A stretch of DNA of 64,000 nt from contig JAKZAN010000005.1 of assembly GCA_023053545.1 (NCBI GenBank), positions 8,184,001-8,248,000 on the forward strand. Direction: 5' to 3'. A model generated the notes under the pieces. It was not told the origin of the DNA, searched no databases, and was given only the letters and a program-made list of their open reading frames with translations. Positions 12,501 to 49,782 of the stretch are shown in pieces (position 1 is the stretch's first letter; every line of letters begins with the position of its first letter). Source of the DNA: Lepidurus packardi (lineage: Eukaryota > Arthropoda > Branchiopoda > Notostraca > Triopsidae). Position numbers and translations under genes: made by a program.

Positions 12501-14441
12501 TTGAACTTACAGTTATTGAAGCTTGAAACCTTCTTTACCGTTGTCCTTTCACATACGCCCACGCGATAAAACCTGACAAAAACCGAAAAAAATTATGAGG
12601 TTTTATGGTGTATAGATGGAAAGGGTAAAAGCAAATGGCGATCAGCTATGACTACTGGGAAAAAATTCACCTAGTGGGAGCGTCGCTAATGACCAGATCG
12701 GGCTGAGAGTAGCATAACAGGAATTTGGTCATCAAAAGAGCTTCCTATTTCTGTATTGAAAGGGTTTGAATGGACTGACCAGCCTTAACTTTCTCTCTCT
12801 CTCCCTCTCCTATCTTTTCTCTCAGTTTCTCTTTCGTGCAGTAGCCACGCATGGATCATACTTTCCTCCTCTGCGTCGAGCTGCGCACACATACAATCGA
12901 CTCACTTCCGCGTAGATTTAAATAGCTCCGCTGTGTGCCATTGATTGCCAAGGAAGGCGTGACCTCCAGACTAGGGGCAGTGTTGTAGCACTGGCCTTAG
13001 TCCACGTATTTTGATAGAATATTTTCTTTAACTCTTCCAGGCTGAGTGAAGCTTCATCCAACAACAACTTGCTTGCCGCCGCCAAGATCCCCCAGAGCAT
13101 CCATACGAATGAATGCGCCGGAAAGTTGGCCGTCCATCTTTCCTTTCGTGACGTCGTCCGCCGAATTTGACTGACGTGGTGCTTGTCGCTGGATCGATGA
13201 AAGGAAACCGGGATTGTCCTCGTTGCCCTGACTTGCATGAAAAAGCATCGGAATTGGGAACCAGGCCTGCATATCCAACGTCATCTATCATCGTTCTAAA
13301 AGACGACTTTAGCCGCAAGAAGCTCAATTGGCACAACGAGAAGAAAATCATAGAAGAACCAATCACGCAGATTTGGGTGGCATCTAGGCCATGGCCTCAT
13401 TAGCGACCACAGACAAAGGGAGGGAAAAAATCGCAGTCTTTATATGCTTCATGTTGGTCGAAAGGGTCAATGAGATCATCGAATGATTTATTTTCGAGGG
13501 CCGGCATGGACAGGGGTTCATCCGAATAATCACAACCTCGAGCCTATAATCTCCTTTTAACTATGGTGAGAATTGAAAAAAAACTGTTTAGCTAAAAAGT
13601 CACTTGGCGCGAGCCAAGGTTGACAAATGAGGAATGATTGGGTGCCAAACTGAGATTTTCGTTGCCTAACTAATGATTTCCGAGATTTCGGTTAGCACCG
13701 TGACGAATGACGCATTATTCAACATCGGCTAAGGTGGCGTAATAGACGACGACGACGGAGAGTTCCTAGCCCTGAAAGTGTATTTTGGTTTTTGTGGCAT
13801 CCTGGTCTACTCCCAATCATGATTCAAACAATATATTGCTTCATGAGTCATGCGTGCATGCGATTCAAGTTCAGTCGTTGTGTTTGTGTGCTTTAAATTC
13901 TCTGTTCCTTAATGACATGCTAAAACTCCACGATTATTAAGTTTTATTAGTATTCCCAGCGTTGAAAGTTGGTAATATGGCACATTGCAGTAATTAATGA
14001 TCTGACTCGGAAACATGGGACTTGAATAATTAACAGTTTCAAGCTTACAGTACGGTGGCGCCCTCAGCGGCGTAGTCAACGCCTGGCGCCGACAGGACGG
14101 CACCAGTTACCGGCTTTTGTGTTGGTCCCACGGGTCGTCGCTTCGTCCTATCTTCAGTCCGAGCTGAGCCGTCTGACTGTGAACGACTTTTTAGAGTGAC
14201 GAATAAGTTGACCATTTTTTTGCCCCGTGTCGTTATTTACTTGCGTTAACTCAAGTATGGATAGGTGAGTGCAAAGTGCGGATTCGGTTCTTTTTAACGA
14301 CAAAATCAAACCCCGTGGGTGTACAACTTGGTTAACTCTATTAAAAAAGAAAAGTTCGTTACTCCCTGCGTTGTCTGGGTGGCAGGTGGTTTGAACACTT
14401 TACTAGCAGCCATTTTTCTGCTAGCCAAATAAAATAAAACG
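9540..14441. other. Intergenic region between the hAT-derived gene and Fas2
   Basis: No gene with a recognisable domain is seen. Short frames at 10450-10900 (both strands) and 12918-13403 (both strands, three overlapping frames) show no domain and no consistent splice chain. The stretch just before the Fas2 start codon (about 14100-14440) is the likely 5' UTR or promoter, but no transcription start element can be named. Confidence 0.45.
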
Positions 14442-39415
<24,974 letters not shown>

Positions 39416-40315
39416 CATGCTAAGAACATTTGATGTTGTTGTTTGGACCGAGCTATTTTTTTTTTCTTTTGGCACAGAAACGAGTTCCTTTCGTTTTTGA
39501 CTTATTACCTCGATTTTTTACTTTCCGGATATCATTTCAATTTCTTTATTTACGTTAACTTTGCTCGCGTCCATTCCGTTTTGTATACCTCATCGGTTCT
39601 TGTGGGGATTTTTTTAAGCGGAGCTTGCAGTGCATTCGAAAAAAAATTTAGTCCGGAGAGTTAATTTGAAGAGATCTCGAAGGGATTCGACATGACTTGG
39701 AATTGATTGGTGCTGCTGATACAGTATAAAAGCGGGAGTCGAATCCTGAAAAGGGGGAGTCACCTAAGTCCATTCAATGCAAACGCCTGTGTAAAGCTTA
39801 ACGATAAACTCCCATCTGTCCTCGTTGTCTACTCTTGCTCCGGCTTTTCGGCTCAAATGGATCTTCGTTTTACTTAGCATGCAATGGCTTAAAGCATTTT
39901 GTGACCATACCATGACATTATATCAGTGCAACTTTGTATGCGGATTTGCTTTATACCCTTTTCTATTCCTATTACCCTATTATCCTATGTAACTCCCGTT
40001 TGTTTTGAAAATCTTTTCTTTACAGCTTTTTTTTAAATCTACATTTCATGCATTGGTGTTGCGCGATTTTACTTGTACTTAGCCATGATACAAACATTTG
40101 GATTTTGACAAAAATGTATTTTGTTTTCTTCTTTTTCAGTGACGTTTTACATATTTGTTAAATTCGTAGCCTGGGGCTCTGCAATGCAAACATTCCTTTA
40201 AACTTTTAGTAGATGGCGTTCAAGTCTCGTTTATGGTGAAGAGAAAAAATGTGGGTGTTTGTTTTGAACTCGGAGTTATGTAGTTTCACTCTTTTCCCAC
40301 GCTTTTAAGGGGAAA
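39416..40315. other. Fas2 3' UTR and MGME1 upstream region
   Basis: About 900 bp from the Fas2 stop to the MGME1 start. T-rich, with no recognisable gene. The boundary between the two transcription units cannot be placed. Confidence 0.45.
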
Positions 40316-41731
40316 ATGACGAATGTGCCCATTAGAATTATTTCAACATGCGTGTTTACTTCAGGAAACTTCTTTTCTATGAATATGCTTCTAAAACAAT
40401 TGCCATTTTCCTCAGTGTTTCTGCTTGCCAGAGGCGGACATTATCCTTGGCGGCAGTCTTGTGATTTGTGTGCAAAATATTCCACACGAATATCCAAGTA
40501 TAAGGAGAGAATCAGCAAGTCTGACATCCTGAAAAAAGGAGATGTTCAACCATCAGCTCCAAAGCAATCGTCCTTGTTGGCAGAACAAGCTCAAGCAGCT
40601 TTTGAAGCATGGAGCGAAGAAGATTTCCCTCCTAAGTCAGCTTCCAATAATAAGGCCATTTCGAGTCTTCAGCGTGAACAGACAGTCCCGGTTGATTCGA
40701 TTTCAGGAATTGCAATTACCCCTGAGAGCCATCAGATTCGAACATCCAAAGCACCACGTTTATCTAAACCACAGCTCGTTATTCGCCCGGAGACATCTTG
40801 GCTTTTCTCTGTACCTTTGTTGGGCAAGAAAACGTGCATCACTGTCGACACGGACGCTATCATCACGTGTGGACTGCTCGTAGATCAAAAATATAAGAGC
40901 TACCCGAGCGTTACCCACATCCTCAACGAGACCAAGTCCGAAGACAGCATTATGGCTTTGGGTCGATGGCGGAAGAGAAAGATTGCCGAGTTGGGCGAGG
41001 AAGGCCTTAATGTCTATATGCGAGGTAATTCTTTTTTTTATTTTATTTTCCCATAAAGAACTTTACTTGAGCTGAAAGACTCCTCTGTCTATGTTCTTAG
41101 AAGCCAAGTTGACAGGGAAAGAACTCCATTTCTGTCTGGAAACTCATTTCCGGGGAGTTCTACGAGAAGATAACATTGGATCGCGAGTCTTGGGGCACTG
41201 GCAAAGCCTGAAAGCCCTGCTGCCGTACCTGAGTCAAGTTAAAGTCCTGGAAAGCTCTGTGGTCCACGACCAGCTCCAGTATAAAGGCTTCGTTGATTGC
41301 GTCGCGTTTTACAAGTATTGTTTTTCCACGTGATCCTAAAAGGTCCCTTTTCCTTATATGTTTTGTCGTTCCAGGAACACAATAGTGGTAGTTGAATGGA
41401 AAACATCTCAGCGAAACAAGTCTGACTTGAGTTCCACCTATGATGACCCGATTCAGATGGCCGCGTATATTGGAGCCATCAATCAAGACGTCAATTACCC
41501 TTTTCAGGTAGCAATATACTTGTGTTAAGTCAAAAGCCCCTCAATTGTATTCACGAATGAATGCTACAGATTGAAAACGGACTGCTGGCCGTTTGTTATG
41601 CCACAGGAGCCCCGGCAGACTTGCATTTTTTGTCCAAAGCCAAGTGCGAAGACTACTGGCAACTTTGGTTGCAAAGGTTGGCCGATTATCGCCAACGCAA
41701 AGCAGACTTGACATCGCAAGTTAGTGGATAA
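40316..41731 (+). CDS. MGME1: Mitochondrial genome maintenance exonuclease 1 (MGME1)
   Basis: Exons 40316-41024, 41101-41314, 41375-41507 and 41570-41731 give 405 residues, with all phases matching. The N-terminal third is variable and basic/Ser-rich, as expected for a mitochondrial leader plus linker. MNMLLKQLPF at 40379 could be an alternative start. The rest carries the MGME1 signature: YPSVTHILNETKSED, ALGRWRKRKIAELGEEGL, ESSVVHDQLQYKGFVDC, then VVVEWKTSQ and DPIQMAAYIGAINQDVNYPF. In this PD-(D/E)XK nuclease, Asp302 (FVDC) and Glu315-Trp-Lys317 are the likely metal and catalytic residues. The human enzyme has Asp-Trp-Lys there, so Glu is a conservative change. The enzyme trims single-stranded DNA ends during mtDNA replication. 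An AATAAA at 41730-41735 overlaps the stop codon. Confidence 0.92.
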
Positions 41732-42167
41732 TAAAAGGGCATTTCTTCTCTAAGCTAGCTTTCCTTAATCGTCCGTCTAATGTAAAAGTCGACACATTTA
41801 TGACGAAGGGATACAGATGATTTGCGAGCGAAGGGAAATTGTTTATTAGTATTATAGTGCGCGCCATCGAGTCAAAAAGCCGCGTTGCTATGGCAGCGTG
41901 ACGTCACTCCCCACGGGTCCATCATCATCACATCTCTGTTAGCATTCAGGCAAATGTCTTTGAGGAGTGTGGTCGACGTTAAGTTTGGTGCTGTGATAGT
42001 TGGCATCTGGCGAAAAATTGCCTCGTTGTTTTTCCTTTTTTTGCATCTCGGCTACAAGAGCAAGGACGTACGCTACTACACAATATTAAAATTTGCTCAG
42101 GTATGCTACACAATAATGGTATGGCACGAAGTTCATGTATGAAGCATGGTGCAAATCAAGTGTTTTT

Positions 42168-42270
42168 ATTTTATTGTTTTAAACAGTCCTAGGAAAGCTT
42201 TATGGGAGATTTCGATGTCTTTTACCCACTTGGCATCAACTCCCGCGTTCAAGAATTTGTTTTGTATGTA
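42168..42270 (-). other. Coding-looking block downstream of the minus-strand gene
   Basis: On the minus strand this reads YIQNKFLNAGVDAKWVKDIE followed by ISHKAFLGLFKTIK and TAA, in the same frame as the last exon of the preceding gene but separated by two stop codons (TAA at 42309-42307 and a TGA soon after). It could be a further exon reached by an unidentified splice, a decayed C-terminus, or chance. Confidence 0.3.
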
Positions 42271-42306
42271 CTTATTTTTTTTTATTGGAACTCAAAGGTT
42301 GGGATG

Positions 42307-43233
42307 TTAACTATTTCCTCTTGTCATTAAAAGGCGTGATAGTTTCTCGGTTTTGCTGGCAAAGGCTATAGCCCAAAACGGCTTTATGTCCTCCCAAGTG
42401 TTGGCACAGTTCTCCTTCAAACTTTCATCCACTGCAGGATTCATCAAAAAGCTTGATGTCTTGGCTCTTTTTTCTTCTTGTTCTTTTTTGTACTTTTATA
42501 TGTCTCCACCTCTGCGCTTAATGAAGCTTTGCTGTTTTTGGCAGCTGCCTCAAGTGTTCTGGACAGGGGCAGTAAAAGTCTTGCCAGCTTTTCAAGCACC
42601 ATTTTAACAACTGTTACTACCTTGTATGCGTAGAGAAGCGTATTTCTTTGGGAGGATAAAGCGTCTCATCCATAGTGAAGAAAAAGGTGCCAGACAAAAA
42701 GCTATTCCGAGTTTCATCAGCCACGTGGGTTACAGCTTTGACGATCCACATCACATGTCTCTTACGAAATGTAGAGCATTCCAAGAACTTGAACCATGTG
42801 TCCGTTGCCTTTGATCTTGGATAAACTCCCATGACACACCAAACGCCCCGCCTGGGCGTGAAAGCTCTTCATAAAATTTAATTAGAAGCGATCTTGAGCC
42901 AATCAGGAGCGTTTAAACCTAATGATAGACAAGAATGCCAGCCAGCGAACTTTTGAGAAAACTTGGAAAGAGCTCTCAGCTTTCCTCCCATATCAGCTCA
43001 CATCTACAAGTTTGGCGGTTTTGCTCCTCTTTCGGCTTCACTCGGTTTGTACCTGCAGGAAACTTCCGTAGAAACCTATTCCAGCAGCTGTTTTGGAAAG
43101 CTTGTTGTCGCCTCTGTAAATGACTCCCCAAGTTGTGTTGCTCGTTAGCTTGTAGGTGTCTTTTTAAGTTGTGTTCTGCAATTTAGTCATCTGGTCACGT
43201 TCGAGCTTCTTACTTCTCGATATTCCTAGCCAT
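42307..43233 (-). CDS. Predicted six-exon gene of unknown function
   Basis: Read on the minus strand: exons 43233-43214, 43140-43053, 42961-42919, 42825-42621, 42558-42510 and 42459-42307. Each has GT/AG borders and matching phases, giving 185 residues. It begins MARNIENNTTWGVIYRGDNK and continues LSKTAAGIGFYGSFLQ. Further on it has a Cys/His/Trp-containing middle (KFLECSTFRKRHVMW, FFFTMDETLYPPKEIRF) and a helical end (LKENCANTWEDIKPFWAIAF). Codons are strongly RNY-like on this strand. Stop TAA is followed by an AATAAA at about 42282-42287. I do not recognise the family. The third exon's borders are the least certain, with alternative acceptors nearby. It converges with MGME1. Confidence 0.45.
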
Positions 43234-43989
43234 AGTTTTTCTCCCCTTTTTTTCCTTTAAAATAGTTACACATGATGAAGCCTAGGAGAAGCTAGAAGAG
43301 AGCCCCGTAGCCAGGTAAAAACTTGTAACGAGGCGTTTCCCTTTCTCGGACTTCTTTTGAACTCTTGCCTATGTTAAGTGGGAAAAACGAAAACGGATGG
43401 CCCCCTTGCCGGGTTTGTGCATTGTACTTTTCTATTCTCCCATAGGCTTCACACTTTTGACAGATTGTCATGCTAATGAAGGGAAATTTCTTTCGTGTCG
43501 CCCACCTTTTATACTCATACCCCAAAACCCCTGGTATGGTCGTGGTACTTGCCGCTGGTACCACTGGTACGCGAGGCATATAAACAGACCAACCAGACTG
43601 GCATATCTTTAACAGTTACTGGCTGAACTTTTCGGGATAGAGAAGTTTTAGGAGAGACCCTAATAAATATTCTTGTCACGTGAATAGAATGGGGAGAACC
43701 CTAGCAATATATTCTTGCCAATGGATCAGGCTATCGACTTGTAGAGCCGTTTGGCATGACAGGAACTAGCTAGATTTTGCGAATTGTTTTTGCGTTGTAT
43801 ATCAAAGAGCCAAGTCATAGAGACGTGACGATCACCAGGTGAACATGGAATGTGTACCTTGTCCAAGTACAAGCTTCGTTATTAGTTAGATTTGTTCAAG
43901 GAAAAGAAGCCGCGTGTGTTTGGCTTATCCGGTTCGTCTATAGGAGAAGCTTATCGCATTTCACACACCAAGCGAGCACCGTTGACTAA
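43234..43989. other. Intergenic region upstream of the minus-strand gene
   Basis: Contains the presumed promoter of the gene starting at 43233. No other coding or repeat feature is recognised. Confidence 0.35.
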
Positions 43990-44142
43990 TAGTGCGTTCC
44001 ACTCGCTGTACTGGTGCAGTATTTTTGCTAACCAGTGTGTCGAACATCTATATGCTTACGCACTGTTACACACACTGAGTGCCAAAAAATATTGCGCCAG
44101 TGGAACGCGCTCTAATAGCGCGTTTCATTGGCTGCACTGAGT
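43990..44142. mobile_element. Palindromic MITE copies (GCGCGTTCC family)
   Basis: One diverged full copy at about 43990-44115 runs from GTGCGTTCCACT to AGTGGAACGCGC, directly followed by a partial left end (TAGCGCGTTTCATTGGCTGC, about 44115-44142). It shares the CACTGAGTGCCAAAAAATAT core with the other copies. Confidence 0.75.
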
Positions 44143-44239
44143 TTTGATTAGGTTAGGTAGGAATGAATAATGAACATGATTAAACTCTATGTGGCAAACC
44201 TATCCGCGTCAACAAAGTAATTCTCTCATTCTCTTCATC

Positions 44240-44378
44240 TATAGCGCGTTCCACTGACTGCACTGGTGCAGTATTTTTGCACTCAGTGTATGTGTGTACA
44301 CAGTGTGTAAAGATATACATGTTTGACACACTGAGTGCCAAAAATACTGCACCAGTGCAGCCATTGGAACGCGCTATA
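44240..44378. mobile_element. Palindromic MITE, best preserved copy
   Basis: 139 bp from TATAGCGCGTTCCACTGACT to CATTGGAACGCGCTATA. The outer 45 or so bases are near-perfect inverted repeats (TGCACTGGTGCAGTATTTTT against its complement). The loop holds TGTGTACACA and ATATACATGTTT. TATA is palindromic at the edge, consistent with a TA target. Confidence 0.8.
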
Positions 44379-45133
44379 AGAAGAGGAGATAAAAGAGCTT
44401 CATTTGGTTTTCGTAAAAAGTGTGGGGGAAAATGGAAAATAATAATAATAATAATAGCTGAACAAACTAACCAAAAAAATAGGCTGGTGTGACCATTAAC
44501 GGAGAACTTGGAGTAATTTGAGCCAGTTGCGGTGGAAGCCATGTGATGTGATCCTGGCTAGAGATATTAATTTCCTTAGAAAAAAACGAAGAGAAGAGGG
44601 ATAAACGAAAGATATGTCTCTTGAGTCGTTTTACTACTCATTAGTTGCAGAGGAAGTCCTACGTCTTAAATGAGATCGTTAGCCAACTCCCTTGCGTTGC
44701 AAAGGTTGCCACATCGAACAAGTTTTTTTGCCACTTTTTGTCCGGTCGTTTGGGGAGAGGGCAACAGAAGCTGACTCTCTTCAGCAGGAAACTATTACGG
44801 TTTAACGAGTATACGCGATGACCATGATTCGCCTTTTTGTGCGTGCCAACAAAAAAAATTGGAAGGGATTTGGGTTTTCTGTCGAAAGCCTTACGTTAAA
44901 CTAATTAGTTGCTTGTTTATGTCGTTCTTTTAAGGTGTGCCATGTCAATTTCGCCATTTCCTGCTTGATCTCCAGGCATGGCTACCACCGTCACGTAAGT
45001 GATTGTCTTCACTTGCCAACTTTATACTCTCCAGTTCCTTTTATAAAAAAAAACGACAACTGTAAAGCGATCCGTCATCCCGGGGCGCTATATGCTAAAA
45101 GCGCAGAGATATTAACTCAAAACAAAAGAAGAA
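44379..45133. other. Upstream region of the sulfatase gene
   Basis: Presumed promoter and 5' UTR. No clear core promoter element or repeat is seen beyond an (AAT)n run near 44440-44455. Confidence 0.35.
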
Positions 45134-48100
45134 ATGCCGTTTGCTTGGTTGTGGTTCCTTTGCTTTATTTCGTCAGTGGGCTTCGTGCTTCCGGCTCGGG
45201 AAACCCGTCGCCAATCCGCCCTGCGTGCAACTCATGTACATAGCGATGAAGATTCTGCTTCTTCATCTTCGTCTTCATCGGCGCCAAACGGGGTAAATAG
45301 ACTCGCAAAGAGCGAAGCAGATCCAGTGTGGAACGCTCCTGTTCCCGGTCGGAAAAACGCGGGATTGTTCCAGCAGCCCCGCCCTCGCTTGAAACATGAT
45401 TTTTGGCAAGATTTCCCGAATAAAAAGAACAATAAGAAGCAAGCCAAAAAGCCAGCCACTCCGCAACGGACCAAGAAGAAACCCCTTTACGTGGGGAACC
45501 ACAAAAATACACAGGAACAGAAAGAACGGAAACCTAATATTATCCTTTTTCTCACGGATGACCAAGACGTCGAACTTGGCTCCTTGGAGTTTATGCCCAA
45601 AACGAGAAAGATTCTGCTCGAGGAAGGAGCTTTCTTCCCGAACTCCTACGTATCAACGCCCATGTGTTGCCCCTCACGTAGCTCACTTTTAACCGGGCTT
45701 TATGTTCATAATCATGGAGTGCTTACCAACAATGATAACTGCTCCTCAACGTACTGGCAAGAGGAACATGAACCGAAAACGTTTGCGACATACTTGGCCA
45801 ATGTAGGATACAATACAGGTAACATTTGGTTCCGGATTTTGCAAGAAAAACTAACGAAAACATGTGCATTGCTTTAACTTTTTTCACGGTCTCTTCCATA
45901 AATTTCTAGTTTATGGCACTGTAAACTTTTACTTCTGTTTTTTTTTTTTCAGGTTATTTTGGGAAGTATTTAAACAAGTATAACGGCAGCTATATCCCAC
46001 CTGGCTGGCGTGAGTGGGCGGGGTTAGTAATGAATTCGCGCTACTACAATTACACTGTGAATGTTAATGGACAAAAGATTAAGCACGGCTTTGACTATTA
46101 TCAAGTACGAGAGAACGTGTTTTGAAAGGGGAGCTAACGATGCAGAACTAATGCCCCTCTGCTTCTCAGGACTACTACCCGGACTTGATTGCCAACGATT
46201 CCATTAACTTTTTGAGACAATCGAAAGAGTATTTAAGCAAAAATCCCTTTTTGCTCGTGATGAGCTTCCCAGCGCCACACGGACCTGAAGACTCTGCCCC
46301 CCAATACTCCGACATTTACTTCAATATTACGAAACATAGGTAAAATATATATAAATATATATACATTTAAAGGACCTATTCAAAATGATAAAAAAGTTTA
46401 AATTTAAATTTGATTCCATGAAGCGGCTGATTCTGATAACCAGTGATCACAATAAGCGTTATCTACCGTATATTGTTATGTATTCTATAAATTATATATA
46501 TATACATGTGTGTATTACGTATCCTATTGTACAGGACACCTGCGTATGATTTCGCGCCGAACCCTGACAAGCAATGGATCCTACGATGGTTGGGGAAAAT
46601 GGAACCTGTCCATCATCGATTCACGGATCTACTCATGACCAAACGGCTTCAGACGCTTCAGAGTGTTGACGATGCTGTAGAGAGGGTACAAGCTTGGAGT
46701 CGGTTTAGATTTACATAATTAAACTCGTTTTGGGGTACGTTTAGATATACAACGAGCTGAAGAGCTCAGGACAGTTGGAAAATACCTACATGTTTTATAC
46801 GTCCGATCATGGGTATCATTTGGGACAGTTCGGATTAGTCAAGGGAAAATCTTTTCCCTTCGAGTTTGATACTCGAGTCCCTTTTTTGGTTCGTGGACCT
46901 GGTATAACTCATGGCACTATGCAAGTTTCAATTTTTAACTGTTGGCTCAGGCTTGGGGAATATACATCATAACGGAGCTTTGTCTATTCCTTAGTGTCCA
47001 CAACATGATTGGCAATGTGGACTTGGCGCCCACGTTCTTAGATATTGCAGGGGTGGAACCCCCTCCCCATATGGATGGCATGTCTTTCAGACGTTTCCTG
47101 AACAAGAAGTAACAGCTGGACCTTTGTTACCTTTTACTTTTCTCTACCCATCTTATTTCGCTTGCGCTTCTAGAAAGCCTTTGGGGGCTGCTTTGCCTCG
47201 CTGGCGTGATACGTACTTAATTGAAAGAGGCAAATTGCCCCATTCTTCCCCGAAAAACAACCAAGCAAAGGTGAAATTGTCAGACTGTAAATGCTTGCTT
47301 TACTCTTTTAACTGTTCGTTGGGCGTTTTTTCGGACTACAGTTGGAAAACAATACCGAAGGAGCTGAAGGAGACGATGCGGACGGCATTTCGGCAGGAGA
47401 AGAATACCAGGTTCCAGCTAGAATTGAACGATTAACTGTTGAGTGCCAGAAGTCACAGTACCAAAGCCCTTGCCGAGCTTTCCAGAAATGGCAATGTCTA
47501 AGAGTAGGAGATACGTAAGTTAATTTAGATCGGACCTTAAAAGGTCTGGGGAGTTTTAATACGATTTTTTTTGCGCTTTCCTTAATTTCTATCTCTATTA
47601 TTTTCCAGGTGGAAAATGAAACGATGCAAATTGGCTGTTCTCAAGAAAAAATACTGCAAATGCCGGTTCCTCCAAGAGCAGTATTCGGCACCTACTTTGG
47701 TTATGTCACGTGCTAATTTGGCACCTCTTGAAGATGAGGAGCGACGTATGCAAAGGGCCTTTCTGCGAGATCATTTGAATAAAGGTAATCTTATCAGCTT
47801 GGGAGGTCATTATGCAGTGTTTGTTAAACTCTAAATGCTTTGTAGATATTAAGAACCTGAAACCCAAGTTTTTGCGCACGTTTCGTAGCAAGCGTCATGT
47901 AACGGGTATGGAAGGCAGTAAAAGCGATCCTTCGGACGCGCTAATGAGCGATATTGTGGCGGAACATGAGCTGGAAGAAGTTGATTTAATTTTGGAAGAT
48001 ATTTCGGAGGAAATTCTGGATTTGGAGGTAATCTCGTTTAGTTAACTAAAGTCTCTTAACATCGCGGCCTTTGTTATGGCCTACGTATAGGCCTTACGCA

Positions 48101-49782
48101 ATGGAACTCGAGGAAATGAAACGATTTTTGAAAATAACGGCAATAATCAGTCCCTGAATTATGGTTGTCAGCTTTCACAATCGCGTGTTACGTGCAATAG
48201 ACAAGTGTATTCGGACCCCACTCACTGGAGGTTGAGTAAAGAGTACTTTGATCGTCAAATCCGTGTGCTGCGTACCCAGCTTATAGAATTGAAGGTGAGG
48301 AGATATTGCGTAATATAATTTCGCTTTTAAACCCGTGGGAATTTTTTGTTTGTTTTGTAAAGTCGATTAGGAAACATTTACGAGACATGCGTCCGTCCAA
48401 AGGCAAAGGTTATGAAGATAACCCTTCTCTTCTGAACTCTGTGATTCCGGAATCTTTGGATCCATACCTAGATAAAGACGAATCGGAACCGGAACTTTCT
48501 GTACCCAACGTTGGAGTAATTTCTCAGGAAGACTTCATAACAACGTCTACAATAGACCCAACGCCAACTCCAACGCCAGCAATTGTCCCAACAGTCACGT
48601 CCTCTGAAAGCGGCGTAACAAATTTCAGCCCCCGGCGGAAAAAAATTAAATCCAAATTGTTTGGCGTAGTGGAACCCGACAGCAATCCGACGTTGGTGAG
48701 AGATACTGATGTCTCTAGGGAAGAAAATAGCACAGTTTCTTCTGACGCGGTACCCGAGGTTACCACGACCGATGTCCCTGTATCTCCCAGCACACACCGA
48801 ACACGTAAAATCAAAAAACCCAAAGATCATTTAAATGCCAAGTGGTTTGGCGAACCAAAGTACGGCGGGCCGACAGCTTCACTGGGCGCACCCAGGGGCA
48901 CTCCTGGAGCCAATGGTGGGCGGATTGATGTGAAAGTCTACGGTAGGAATGATTGGGGCACTGCAGTAGTTGGGGAAGTCCAGGAATGGTGTCCTTGCAA
49001 AAACGTGTAAGTTTTTTGGCTATAAAGTGTACTTTTATTAAGCATTTTAGAGATTTCCGGTATTCGTGGTCACAGGTGGTCTCGCCAGACGTTCCGCACT
49101 CAAGCCAGGGAATCTCGTAGGAACGCGCGGAAGAAACTGAAAGAAGAACGCTTACGACGTAAAGAACGCAAATTAAAACGTAAACATAAACCTGCTCCAG
49201 CGCCGTGTAATTTAGAGAAGATGAATTGTTTCAGTCATGACAATGAACACTGGAGGACGAAGCCATTATGGGCAGGTACAACCACGCTTTTGTGTTATTT
49301 TGTATGCTTCTTCTGCTCTTTCTAAACTGTTTCTTTTCTTAGATGGTCCTTTCTGTGTTTGCATGAACGCCAATAACAATACGTATTGGTGTATTCGTAC
49401 CCTTAACGCCACGCACAACTCTTTGTATTGCGAATTTATTACTGGTTTTGTGACATATTATGATATGCGGATAGGTAAGTTTTTTTTTTCGTTTTGTTTT
49501 TATGAAATTTTGTATAATGTGTTCGGTCATTTAGATCCGTATCAATTGAGAAATATTGCGCATACTTTGTTGGAAGAAGAATTGAGTTCTTATCATGCTG
49601 TTCTGGAGCGGATGCGAAGTTGTAAAGGCTCAAGTTGTATTGTAAATACTGGTCCCGCCCCCAAATACGAAAAGCTTCCTTTAGCGCCTGGAAAGGGCAC
49701 GACGAAACGCGAACGGTATTGGCGAAGGCATAAACGGCGGCATGAAATTTCTCGGAAGAACGGATTAGAACTTTCAATATAA
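45134..49782 (+). CDS. Sulf1: Extracellular heparan-sulfate 6-O-endosulfatase (Sulf1/Sulf2 type)
   Basis: Fifteen exons: 45134-45818, 45953-46104, 46170-46339, 46535-46685, 46745-46920, 46995-47108, 47174-47270, 47342-47514, 47609-47784, 47846-48027, 48091-48294, 48363-49006, 49076-49275, 49343-49474 and 49535-49782, giving 1167 residues. A signal peptide is followed by a Ser-rich/basic linker, then the sulfatase domain with [20 protein letters not shown] (metal Asp142/143) and [10 protein letters not shown]. Cys178 of CCPSR is the formylglycine precursor. Family blocks include [31 protein letters not shown] and [19 protein letters not shown] basic hydrophilic domain and a Cys-rich C-terminus ([32 protein letters not shown]) are specific to Sulfs. 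The enzyme removes 6-O-sulfate from heparan sulfate outside the cell and tunes Wnt, FGF and Hedgehog signals. The intron after 46920 is GC-AG. Invertebrates usually have one Sulf, hence the symbol. Confidence 0.94.
46366..46471 (-). mobile_element. Solo terminal fragment of the pogo/Tigger-like element (Sulf intron)
   Basis: About 105 bp in the intron 46340-46534 match the outer end of the family: AAAGGACCTATTCAAAATGA near 46369, then GATTCCATGAAGCGGCTGAT and GATCACAATAAGCG. This looks like a deletion-joined remnant made of terminal pieces only, with no HTH region. Confidence 0.65.

Noticed and set aside
12918..13403. Three minus-strand frames and one plus-strand frame stacked together
   Set aside because: Multiple frames are open at once, which points to local composition. 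No recognisable protein.
41885..42142. 85-codon plus-strand frame with a hydrophobic stretch
   Set aside because: Ends without a plausible partner exon (TCCTAG follows the next acceptor). Not supported as a gene.
42353..42832. Plus-strand frames opposite the minus-strand gene
   Set aside because: Codon pattern and splice phases favour the minus strand.
45165..45565. Minus-strand frames inside sulfatase exon 1
   Set aside because: Shadows of the coding strand; no independent evidence.
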